From Pararhodobacter sp. SW119 (lineage in GTDB: Bacteria; Pseudomonadota; Alphaproteobacteria; Rhodobacterales; Rhodobacteraceae), in contig NZ_JADDJF010000005.1 of assembly GCF_017811755.1 (NCBI RefSeq), positions 62,001 through 126,000 of the forward strand: DNA of 64,000 nucleotides. Reading direction: 5' to 3'. A model generated the notes under the pieces. That model did not search any database, was not told where the DNA came from, and saw only the letters and a program-made list of their open reading frames with translations. The position numbers were made by a program, and so were the translations under genes. This document shows, in pieces, positions 16,197 through 23,382 of this stretch (positions are counted from its first letter, which is position 1; every line of letters begins with the position of its first letter).

Positions 16197-17009
16197 CTAG
16201 GGCGGGCAGGAAAGATGCGCGTCCAGCCCCTCGGGTCCCGCGATCGGGCCGAGGTCGGTCTCGGTGAACCGATCGTTCCGGAAGCGCAGCGCGACGGCGC
16301 GCGACCAGTCGGGGCGCGCCAGCACGATCTCGGGTCCCGCGCCGCAATCGCGCAGGCCGCCGGCGATGAACGGGTCGCCGATGCGGTGGTTGGTCACGCA
16401 GGGGTGTGCTGCGACCGCGACCAGCCGGTCGCCCTGCAGACGGACCAGCCGCAGGGTGCGGCCCAGGTGCGGGGTTTCGACATAGGCGATCTCGCGCCGC
16501 CCGTCGCCGGTGAAATCGGCGGCGCCGACCGGGGCGAGCCAGCGAAAGCGGGTGCCAATGAAGTCCGAACGCGCCAGCCGGCGCATCAGCGGTTCCGCCG
16601 GTGCGCCGGGCGCGCGCAGCGTCCAGACGCCGAGGCGCGCGCCGAGGCGCGCGTGGGATTCGACCACCACGATCTCGGGCCGCCCGTCGCCGGTGACGTC
16701 CCAGAAGCGCGGCGCGACATCCTCGAAGACGTGGGTCTCGGGCTGGGTCAGTTGCACGATGCGGCGCGGGTCGGGACAATCGCCGCAGACCGCGATCTCG
16801 ACGCGGAGTTCACCAAAGCCCGGGATCGGGCCGAGGACGTTGTGCGGGTAGCGGTCGGTCGGGGCGGCCAGCGTCGCGCGCAGCGGCCAGGGGTGGAACG
16901 CCGCCGCCCCCTAGGACAGGACCGTGGGCCCCTGCGCGGCGGCGGGCAGAACGTGACCCGCGACCAGCGCCGCGGCCAGCACGAGCGCCCGGATCGCGGC
17001 CCGGCTCAT
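16197..17009 (-). pseudogene. Exported VCBS/FG-GAP repeat protein interrupted by an in-frame TAG
   Basis: An ATG at 17009 starts a clear signal peptide (32 codons, core ALVLAAALVAG), then TAG occurs at 16913-16911. The same frame continues without further stops to 16197. Downstream it encodes APTDRYPHNVLG and then two FG-GAP/VCBS-like calcium-loop motifs, WDVTGDGRPEIVVVESH and ADFTGDGRREIAYVE. Four cysteines occur, including CGDCPDP. Signal and mature domain in one frame, split by one codon, indicate a nonsense mutation or a sequencing error. A GTG at 16757 could restart translation but would lack the signal peptide. It lies next to nrsF on the same strand. Confidence 0.75.
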
Positions 17010-17037
17010 CCCCCGACTGGGGCCCAAGCGGCGCGGC

Positions 17038-17691
17038 TCACGCCGGCAGCCCCGGCCAGCGCAGGATGGCGCGGCCGGCCAGCGCCGCGATCCCGGCGAT
17101 CAGTGCCACCGCGCCCACCTGCCAGACCAGCACCATCAGCGCCGCGTCCTCCATGTGGAAAAGCCGCAGCGCGAAATTGCCGATCGCGGCCGCCGCCAGC
17201 GCCGCCAATCCGAGCGTCCAGGAGGGCCGCAAGGGCGCCCCCCGGCGCAGCATCAGCACCAGCACCAGCAGCGGCAGCGAGCCGATCAGCGCGATGTAGA
17301 AGAAGCATTCCGGATCGGGCGTCAGGCGCAGCCCGTCGGGGCCCATCCGCGCCCAGTCGCGGAAACACCCCAGCCCCAGCGTGCCCAGCCAGGCCGCGCC
17401 CGGGATCACCGGCAGGAACCGCCACAGCCGCGAGGCATCGGGCAGCGTCAGCGCCAGCGCCGCCGCCGCCGCGGCCGCCGCCGTGGCCAGCGCCGCGCTC
17501 TGCTCGTAGAGGAAGCGCGCCTCGGTCAGGCGTTCGGCCAGGTCCGGGCGCGGGCCGATCGCCCAGACCATCGCCGCGGCAAACCCCAGCGCCACCGCCA
17601 GCCAGACCAGCACCCGGCGCACGGGCGCCTCCAGCGGGCGCACCGGGCCGCCGTCGCGGGCCAGTCTGTCGATCAGGTCTTCGGTTCTCAT
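17038..17691 (-). CDS. nrsF: NrsF/DUF1109-type anti-sigma factor (six-TM membrane protein)
   Basis: The 217-aa integral membrane protein has about six hydrophobic segments (28-45, 66-84, 93-109, 131-149, 157-175, 186-210) and a short charged cytoplasmic N-terminus. This matches the DUF1109/NrsF family that holds ECF16/SigF-type sigma factors at the membrane. It begins 2 bp after the sigma gene stop, with its GGAG Shine-Dalgarno overlapping that stop, so the pair is co-translated. It has only two cysteines, 109 and 129. The C-terminal position where I recall a conserved Cys in the family reads LFHMED here. Confidence 0.82.
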   Translation of the reverse strand: MRTEDLIDRLARDGGPVRPLEAPVRRVLVWLAVALGFAAAMVWAIGPRPDLAERLTEARFLYEQSAALATAAAAAAAALALTLPDASRLWRFLPVIPGAAWLGTLGLGCFRDWARMGPDGLRLTPDPECFFYIALIGSLPLLVLVLMLRRGAPLRPSWTLGLAALAAAAIGNFALRLFHMEDAALMVLVWQVGAVALIAGIAALAGRAILRWPGLPA

Positions 17692-17693
17692 CT

Positions 17694-18305
17694 CTACTCC
17701 TTGCCATCCCTTCCGACGGCCGCTCGCAATTTAAGGGTCGCGCGGTGGACGGCGACCTTCATCGCGCCCACGGTCGAGCCGCGCTTCGTCGCGGCCTCGG
17801 CCAGCGACATCTGCCGCAGGCGGACCAGTTCGAACGCGTCGCGCTCGCCGCTGGTCAGCCCGTCCATCGCCCGGCGCACCGACATCAGGTTCACCACCCC
17901 CTCGGCATGGGTCTGCCCGGGCGTGGTCGAGAACACCTCGGCCAGGTCCTGCGCCGCCTCGTCGAAGGCCTGCCGGCGCACGTAGCGCCGCGCGTGATCG
18001 GCCAGCCGGTTGCGCGCGATGCCGGCGATCCAGGGCATGAACGGCCGCGCCGGGTCCCAGGTGGCGCGCGCGCTGTGCAGCGCCAGCAGGATGTCCTGCA
18101 CGATATCCTCGACATCGGCGCGCCCCAGCCAGGGCGCACGGGCGCAGACCAGCCGCCGCATGCGCAGCGCCACCTCCTCGAGCAGCGCGCGATAGGCGCG
18201 CTCGTCGCCCGCCTGCGCGGCCCGCATCAGCGCATCGAGCGCGGCGTGCCGGGTCGGGGCGCTGCCGGTCTGGGCGTCGGTGGCGCCTTGCGTGACCGTC
18301 TCCAT
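17694..18305 (-). CDS. sigF: ECF-type sigma-70 family RNA polymerase sigma factor (SigF/ECF16-like)
   Basis: The 203-aa protein has region 2 (DVEDIVQDILLALHSARATWDP, then PFMPWIAGIARNR) and region 4 (LTSGERDAFELVRLRQMSLAEAA, then VGAMKVAVHRA), the two-domain ECF layout. It is partnered with nrsF directly downstream. The start at 18305 fits the family; the frame continues far upstream, but that part is antisense to the cytochrome gene. A GTAACC-N15-CGTA motif on its own strand at 18395-18371 points to autoregulation. The subgroup is assigned from the NrsF partner. Confidence 0.87.
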   Translation of the reverse strand: METVTQGATDAQTGSAPTRHAALDALMRAAQAGDERAYRALLEEVALRMRRLVCARAPWLGRADVEDIVQDILLALHSARATWDPARPFMPWIAGIARNRLADHARRYVRRQAFDEAAQDLAEVFSTTPGQTHAEGVVNLMSVRRAMDGLTSGERDAFELVRLRQMSLAEAATKRGSTVGAMKVAVHRATLKLRAAVGRDGKE

Positions 18306-18370
18306 CGGCTCGAGTCTCCTCTCGCGTCGGGCGTCGGCCCTGGGGGCGCGGCGCCGCGTTCCCTTCAGGA

Positions 18371-18395
18371 TACGCCACGCGGGGCCTCGGGTTAC
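18371..18395 (-). promoter_or_regulatory. Candidate ECF promoter for the sigma factor operon (GTAACC-N15-CGTA)
   Basis: On the minus strand GTAACC (18395-18390) is followed after 15 bp by CGTA (18374-18371), 66 bp before the sigma gene ATG. It is back to back with a GTAACC/CGAA motif on the plus strand. From memory, Caulobacter SigF promoters have a GTAACC-type -35 and CGAA-type -10. Confidence 0.55.
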
Positions 18396-18442
18396 ATCTT
18401 TGCGGAAAAAAATCCCCTTTGTGAAAAAAAACGCCGGCGCCT

Positions 18443-18468
18443 GTAACCTTTGTCGCGCCCCGGCCGAA
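18443..18468 (+). promoter_or_regulatory. Candidate ECF promoter for the P460-like cytochrome gene (GTAACC-N16-CGAA)
   Basis: GTAACC (18443-18448), a 16-bp spacer and CGAA (18465-18468) lie about 120 bp before the ATG at 18588. A run of A residues lies upstream at 18404-18430. The motif is divergent from the sigma gene's own candidate promoter, so one regulator would drive both sides. Confidence 0.55.
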
Positions 18469-18587
18469 GCCTTGAACAGCACCGCTCGGGCCCGCGTGCA
18501 GGCGAAAGCCATGCGCAGGCCCCGGGCCCGCCGTCGCCGACGGGGTGCGACGGGCAAGACCGCCAGCAGCGACAGAGGGAGACCGAC

Positions 18588-19517
18588 ATGCAACCGAACC
18601 CGGACGACCGAACCGACACGCGGGAAACCACGCTTCTGGCCCGGCTGTCCAGAAGCCGGACCTTCATCCCCCCGGCGATGATCGCCGCCTTCGGCATCAC
18701 CGCGGGCCCCGCGCTGATGGCGGATGCCTTCGGCGAGAGCGGCGGATACTTCATGGCCGCCGCCGCGGGCGAGGCGGAAGCGGAAGCCGAAGGCGAGGCC
18801 GAAGCGGAAGCTGAGGGCGAGGCGGAAGGCGAAGCCGAGGGCGAAGCCGAGGCTGAAGCGGAAGGCGAGGCCGAAGCGGAAGCCGAGGGAGAGGCGGAAG
18901 GCGAAGCCGAGGCCGAGGCGGAAGGCGCAGCCAGCGGCTGCACCCTCGAGGAGGCCGGCGCCGACACGCCTGCCGAGGATATCGGCGAGGACGACCTGCG
19001 CGCGCTCTACGACTGCATGATGGACGCGATGCAGGCGATGGAGGCCGGCGGCGGGACGCCGGCGATCGCCGCCGCCTGGGCCGAGTCCGACCGGCCGGAG
19101 GGGCGCGGCTTCGCAGGCTGGCAGAACTTCGCCGCGGTGCCCTACATCTCGTTCACGCATGGCGAGCGGTACGCCACCAACCACGCCAACGCCATCGCCG
19201 CCGAGGTCTACGGCCAGTACGAGGAGATCGACGCGATGCCCGCGGGCGGCATCGTCGCCAAGCCGACCTTCAGCATCGGCGCGGACGGCGAGGCCTATTG
19301 GGAAACCCTCTTCCTGATGGAAAAGGCCGAGGCCGGCACCTCGCCCGACACCAACGACTGGATCTACACCGCGATCCTGCCCGACGGCGCGCTCATGGGG
19401 CGGACGCTGGGTCAGAACGCGGCCGCGATGCAGTTCTGCGCCGACTGCCATATCGGCATGAGCTACGAGACCGACGACCTGCTGTTCATGGACGAGGCGT
19501 ATCGCGTCCGCGACTGA
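18588..19517 (+). CDS. Membrane-anchored cytochrome P460-like c-type heme protein with Glu-Ala repeat
   Basis: The 309-aa protein has, in order: a cytoplasmic N-terminus, one membrane anchor at about 23-45, an acidic (E/G)A repeat at about 61-113, and a C-terminal domain with the heme motif CADCH at 284-288. Upstream of the heme site, FTHGERYATNHAN, PAGGIVAKPTFS and LFLMEKAEAG resemble cytochrome P460-family domains. It is probably exported to the periplasm and redox-active. The ATG at 18588 is preceded by GAGGGAG; the longer upstream frame is not supported. A divergent ECF promoter pair links it to the sigma/NrsF genes. Confidence 0.78.
   Translation: MQPNPDDRTDTRETTLLARLSRSRTFIPPAMIAAFGITAGPALMADAFGESGGYFMAAAAGEAEAEAEGEAEAEAEGEAEGEAEGEAEAEAEGEAEAEAEGEAEGEAEAEAEGAASGCTLEEAGADTPAEDIGEDDLRALYDCMMDAMQAMEAGGGTPAIAAAWAESDRPEGRGFAGWQNFAAVPYISFTHGERYATNHANAIAAEVYGQYEEIDAMPAGGIVAKPTFSIGADGEAYWETLFLMEKAEAGTSPDTNDWIYTAILPDGALMGRTLGQNAAAMQFCADCHIGMSYETDDLLFMDEAYRVRD
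18768..18926 (+). repeat. Low-complexity GAGGCG/GAAGCC hexanucleotide repeat encoding Glu-Ala-Gly
   Basis: About 53 codons alternate Glu with Ala or Gly. DNA hexamers such as GAGGCG, GAAGCC and GAGGGC recur with synonymous variation, so it is not a pure microsatellite. Length could change by slippage. The segment forms an acidic linker between the membrane anchor and the heme domain. Confidence 0.9.
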
Positions 19518-19672
19518 CCGCCACCGCGCCGGGGCAGGCAACGCGGCCGGCCCGGCGCAATCAGCACCGGGTGCCATCCGGCCCGGGCGCAGACAGGCCC
19601 GGGCGAAAACAGGCCCGAGCGAGTGCCACCGGGGGCGCCTCCCGCGCCTGCCCCGAACGGGATCGGAGTGCC

Positions 19673-20167
19673 ATGTCCAGACCCGCCGTCCTCGCCGCCT
19701 CGCTGATCACGGCACTGGCCGCCACGCCGGCGCCGGCGCAGGGCTGGCTCACCCTCGACTTCCCCGGCGCGCCGGCGCGCCTCGCGCCGGTTGCCGGCGG
19801 GGCCGGGATCACCCGGTTCTCGATGCTCGACGCCGTGGGGATCGAGGCTGCGGGGGAAGCCGGGGCCGAGACCGCCCGGCTGGTGATCGAGATCGCGCTG
19901 CCCCCCGATGCCGCGCCCGGCACCCTACCGCTCGACGCCCGCGTGACCTACCGGCCCGACGGGTTCCGCAACTACTGGCAGACCGCCGACCTGCCGCCAC
20001 CCGGCGCCATCGTGCTGGAGGACGTCGCGCTGCGCGGCCCCGCGCCGCGCCTGGCCGGCCGCTTCGAGGTCGTGCTCTGCCGCCGCGCCTCGGTCATGGT
20101 GCCCGCCGATGCCGGCGACTGCCGCTCCGCCGCCGGCGCCTTCGACACGCCGCTGCAGATCGACTGA
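19673..20167 (+). CDS. Small exported protein of unknown function
   Basis: The 164-aa protein has a signal peptide (about residues 1-22, ending APAQG) and a mature beta-rich part with two cysteines (in VLCRRAS and AGDCRSA) that could form a disulfide. GGAG lies a few bases before the ATG at 19673. It stands between the P460-like gene and the DUF3179 gene on the same strand. I do not recognise the family. The 155-bp gap before it contains three imperfect GGCCCGGGCG-type repeats and no obvious promoter. Confidence 0.7.
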   Translation: MSRPAVLAASLITALAATPAPAQGWLTLDFPGAPARLAPVAGGAGITRFSMLDAVGIEAAGEAGAETARLVIEIALPPDAAPGTLPLDARVTYRPDGFRNYWQTADLPPPGAIVLEDVALRGPAPRLAGRFEVVLCRRASVMVPADAGDCRSAAGAFDTPLQID

Positions 20168-20308
20168 AAAGGTCCGACCATGCCCCGACACGCCGCCGTG
20201 CCCCGACAGGATGAAAACCTGGCCCCGCGCGCGGAATCCGTCCGCGCGACACCGGAATCAAAGCTTTCATTCCGGTTAACAAAAAAACCGTTATCACTTG
20301 CAATCAAT

Positions 20309-21343
20309 ATGTTGCAGCTTTGCTCAAGCTTGAGCAAACCGCCCGACGAACCCCCGCCGCGCCGGGCGAGGCCGGCGGCATGGACCCTCGCCGCCACGCT
20401 GGTCGCCACGCTGATCGCCGCTCCGGCGCCGGCCCAGGTCCCGCCGCAATGGCGCGCCGAGTTCCCAATGACCGATTTCGAGACCGCCAGCGTCGATCTT
20501 TCCGAGATCATCTCCGGCGGCCCGCCGCGCGACGGCATCCCCGCGATCTCGGAACCCACCTTTCTCGCCGCCGCCGAGGAGACCCGCATCGACCCCCGCG
20601 AGCCGGTGATGACCTTTGAGGCCGAGGGCGCCACCCCCCGCGCCTATCCGATCCGCTAACTGATGTGGCACGAAATCGTCAACGACCGGGTCGGCGGCCG
20701 CCCCATCGCCGTCACCTACTGCCCGCTCTGCAACTCGGCCATGGTCTTCGACGCCACCATCGACGCCACCCCGCACAGCTTCGGCGTCACCGGCAAGCTG
20801 CGCCATTCCGACATGGTCATGTACGACCGCGAGACCGAAACCTGGTGGCAGCAGGCCACCGGCGAGGCGATCGTCGGGGAACTCACCGGCCACCGCCTGA
20901 CCCTGCTGCCGGCCTGGATGGAAAGCTGGGCCGAGTTCACCGCGCGCAACCCGGGCGGCCTCGTCATGGACGAGCCCGACTGGCGCCGCGCCTACGGCAC
21001 CAATCCCTACACCGGCTACGATACCTCAAGCCGGCCCTTCCTCTATCAGGGCGAGGACCCGCCGCACGGCATCCCGCCGCTGGCCCGCGTCGTGCGCGTG
21101 GAAAACCGCGCCTGGACCTTCGCGCGGCTGCGCGCCGAAGGCGAGATCCGCGAGGCCGGCGTCACCCTCACCTGGACCCCCGGCCAGGCCTCCGCCCTCG
21201 ACGCCCGCGACATCGCCCGCGGCCGCGACGTCGGCACCGTCCGCGTCCGCGACGCGGCCGGCCGCAACCTGCCCCACGACATCCCCTTCGCCTTCGCCTT
21301 CCACGCCCTCTTCCCCCACGGCGACTGGATGCTGGCCGAGTGA
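20309..21343 (+). pseudogene. DUF3179-family exported protein interrupted by an in-frame TAA
   Basis: Two same-frame segments make one DUF3179 protein. The first has an N-terminal hydrophobic signal (LAATLVATLIAAPAPAQ) and SGGPPRDGIPAISEPTF, and ends AYPIR followed by TAA at 20657-20659. The second resumes at once with LMWHEIVND and continues with YCPLCNSAMVFD, GKLRHSDMVMYDRE and a normal C-terminus. Family members usually have a Tyr or Ile at the stop position, so one TAC-to-TAA change would explain it. An ATG at 20663 could restart but would yield no signal peptide. The 5' start is uncertain (20180 or 20309). Confidence 0.75.
20319..20338. promoter_or_regulatory. Perfect 20-bp palindrome TTTGCTCAAGCTTGAGCAAA
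   Basis: The two arms are exactly complementary with no spacer. It sits in a short AT-rich stretch (about 20260-20340) unlike the surrounding very GC-rich DNA, at the 5' end of the DUF3179 gene. A dimeric repressor or activator operator is the simplest reading. Cleavage- or terminator-type roles are less likely because there is no loop or T tract. Confidence 0.55.
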
Positions 21344-21390
21344 ACGGTGGGCCGCGGCGGAAGCGCGCGAGTCAGTCAGACTGGCCCGCG

Positions 21391-21888
21391 TCAGGGCGCG
21401 GCGTCGGTCTCGGCGATGAAGTCGTCGACCGAGAAGCGGTCATTTCGCAGGATCAGCCTTCCCTGCGCGTCGCGGGGCCACTGTGCCGCGGGCAGGTCGA
21501 CATAAAGCTCGACCCCGTTCTCGTCCGGGTCGCGCAGGTAGACCGCGGTGCTGACACCGTGATGCGCCGCGCCGTCGAAGGGGATGCCTGCCGCCTTCAC
21601 ACGCTTGAGCACGGCGACAAGCGCCTTGCGGTCGGGATAGAGAAAGGCCGCGTGAAAAAGCCCGGTGTGGCCGGGCGGCGGCGGTGTGGCGCCGGCGCTG
21701 TCCCAGGTGTTCAGCCCGATATGGTGGTGATACCCGCCCGCACCGAGAAACGCGGCCTTGTCCAACCTCACGTTGAGCGCAAAGCCCAGAACGTCACGAT
21801 AAAAGACAATCGCCCGGTCGAGGTCGGAGACGCGGAGATGGACATGGCCCACGCAGGTTCCAGCGGGTGCTTCGCTTCTGTCGGTCAT
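21391..21888 (-). CDS. VOC-family (glyoxalase/extradiol dioxygenase-like) protein
   Basis: The 165-aa protein has the vicinal oxygen chelate fold: VGHVHLRVSDLDRAIVFYRDVLGF at the N-terminus with the first metal His, GGYHHHIGLNTW with further candidate ligands, and YLRDPDENGVELYVD with the metal Glu. This resembles CatE-type catechol-2,3-dioxygenase-like proteins. GGAGAG precedes the ATG at 21888, and the longer upstream frame is unsupported. It is convergent with the DUF3179 gene. The substrate cannot be told from sequence. Confidence 0.85.
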   Translation of the reverse strand: MTDRSEAPAGTCVGHVHLRVSDLDRAIVFYRDVLGFALNVRLDKAAFLGAGGYHHHIGLNTWDSAGATPPPPGHTGLFHAAFLYPDRKALVAVLKRVKAAGIPFDGAAHHGVSTAVYLRDPDENGVELYVDLPAAQWPRDAQGRLILRNDRFSVDDFIAETDAAP

Positions 21889-22227
21889 TTCAGGCTCTCC
21901 CCATCGAATCCGACATTCCCCAAGTGGTCGGCCGCCTGAGACGAGGATCGACTGGATTTGCCGGTTGACCAAGCGTTTTGTGCCCGGGCGGCGCTTGTCT
22001 GCGCCAAGACACCGAAGTGAGGGCGGACGGGGCCGCGCTTTTCCATCACCCGAAGCCAGGAAGGGTCTTCAGGAATTCGTGCCGTTCGAACCATCCCGTT
22101 GCACATCGGGATGCCGAATGCAGCCCGGGACTCTCCGCTCACCCCGGGTCTTTTCAACCCGCAATAAGTCGCAGGGGCGCCAAGCGGCGGGCTGCCGTCT
22201 GCATGCGGCTTGCAGCACCCCCCCCGC
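21889..22227. other. 339-bp intergenic region, no gene recognised
   Basis: No credible coding region on either strand. It holds the upstream region of the VOC gene and the end of the M20 amidohydrolase gene. One weak stem, CGGGT (22145-22149) with ACCCG (22157-22161), and a C-run near 22210 are visible. I see no clear promoter or terminator. Confidence 0.5.
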
Positions 22228-23382
22228 TCAAGCGGCGCCGCGCGTTTCGACCATGCGGGCGTAGATGGCGGCGCCCAGCGGCAGGATGGCATCGTCGAGC
22301 ACGAAGCCGGGGTTGTGCAGCGGCACCGAGCCGGCGTGGCCGATGGTGCAGTAGGCGCCGGGGACGACCTGCAGCATGTCGGCGAAATCCTCGGACCCCA
22401 TGACGATGTCGGTCTTGATTGCCGCCTTCTCGCCCACGAATTCCTGCGCCACCGCGATCATCGCGTTCGACAGGTCGGCGTCGTTCTCCAGCACGTCGAA
22501 GACGTTGCGCATGTCGAGCGTGATCTCGATCCCGTAAGCGCTCGCGAGACCCTTGCAGATCTCCTCCATCCGGCGGGTGACCATGTCGGCGGTCTTGCGG
22601 TCGAAATAGCGCACGGTGCCGGCGATCCTGGCGCTGTCGGGGATGACGTTGTAGGCCGCACCGGCGTGTATCTGCGTGACCGACAGCACGATCGGTTGTG
22701 CGGCGGGCACGTTGCGCGCGACGATGGTCTGGAACTGCTGGACCAGCGCGGTGGCGATGACGATGGTGTCGATGCCGGATTCGGGCATGGCGGCGTGGCA
22801 ACCCTTGCCGGTGACGGTGATGTCGAAGAAATTCGCGCCGGCCATCGCCGGGCCCTTCTTGACGCCGACGATGCCGGGTTCGTGGTAGGGCGAGTTGTGC
22901 ATCCCGTAGATCTCGTCACAGGGGAAGCGGTCGAAGAGGCCATCGGCGACCATCGCGCGGCCGCCACCCAGCCCCTCCTCGGCGGGCTGGAAGATGAAGA
23001 CGGCGGTGCCGGCGAAATCGCGCGTCTCGGCCAAGTAGCGGGCGGCACCCAGCAGCATCGTGGTATGCGCGTCGTGGCCGCAGGCGTGCATCACGCCGGG
23101 GGTCTTGGAGGACCAGGGCAGGTTCGTCTGCTCGTCGATGGGCAGCGCGTCCATGTCGGCGCGCAGGCCGATGGTGCGGCCGGGGCGGTTGCCGTGCAGG
23201 ACGCCGACGACGCCAGTCTTGCCGATGCCTTCGTGCACCTCGATCCCCCAGGTGCGCAGCTTGGCGGCGACGATGCCGGCGGTGCGGACCTCCTGAAAGC
23301 CGATCTCGGGGTGTTCGTGGAAATCTCGGCGGATGGCGGTCAGGTCGTCGGCGAAATCGGTGATGCGCTGCGGGATGGTCAT
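22228..23382 (-). CDS. M20-family amidohydrolase (hippurate hydrolase/N-acyl amino acid hydrolase type)
   Basis: The 384-aa metal-dependent amidohydrolase has a start RRDFHEHPEIGFQE, then GLRADMDALPI, the metal-binding HACGHDAHTTMLLG, FQPAEEGLGG with the catalytic Glu, and a dimerisation domain in the middle. This is the M20D branch that cleaves N-acyl amino acids or small amides. Its ATG overlaps the MlrC gene stop (ATGA), so it is the last gene of a three-gene hydrolase operon divergent from a peptide ABC transporter. Confidence 0.88.
   Translation of the reverse strand: MTIPQRITDFADDLTAIRRDFHEHPEIGFQEVRTAGIVAAKLRTWGIEVHEGIGKTGVVGVLHGNRPGRTIGLRADMDALPIDEQTNLPWSSKTPGVMHACGHDAHTTMLLGAARYLAETRDFAGTAVFIFQPAEEGLGGGRAMVADGLFDRFPCDEIYGMHNSPYHEPGIVGVKKGPAMAGANFFDITVTGKGCHAAMPESGIDTIVIATALVQQFQTIVARNVPAAQPIVLSVTQIHAGAAYNVIPDSARIAGTVRYFDRKTADMVTRRMEEICKGLASAYGIEITLDMRNVFDVLENDADLSNAMIAVAQEFVGEKAAIKTDIVMGSEDFADMLQVVPGAYCTIGHAGSVPLHNPGFVLDDAILPLGAAIYARMVETRGAA

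Noticed and set aside
16911-16913. TAG as a recoded sense codon (suppression, pyrrolysine)
   Set aside because: TAG is used as a normal terminator here: the sigma gene ends with TAG at 17694-17696, and the VCBS gene's own end is TAG. No recoding element is visible.
15954-18446. 830-codon plus-strand open frame across the VCBS, nrsF and sigma genes
   Set aside because: High G+C removes stops from antisense frames; the translation is Arg/Gly/Pro-rich without domains, while the opposite strand encodes recognisable proteins.
18392-18967. Minus-strand reading frame rich in Ser-Ala-Pro over the Glu-Ala repeat
   Set aside because: It is the antisense of the repeat in the P460-like gene; it has no ribosome site and no recognisable domain.
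19518-19672. Imperfect GGCCCGGGCG repeats before the small exported protein
   Set aside because: Only three short GC-rich copies in GC-rich DNA; chance similarity cannot be excluded.
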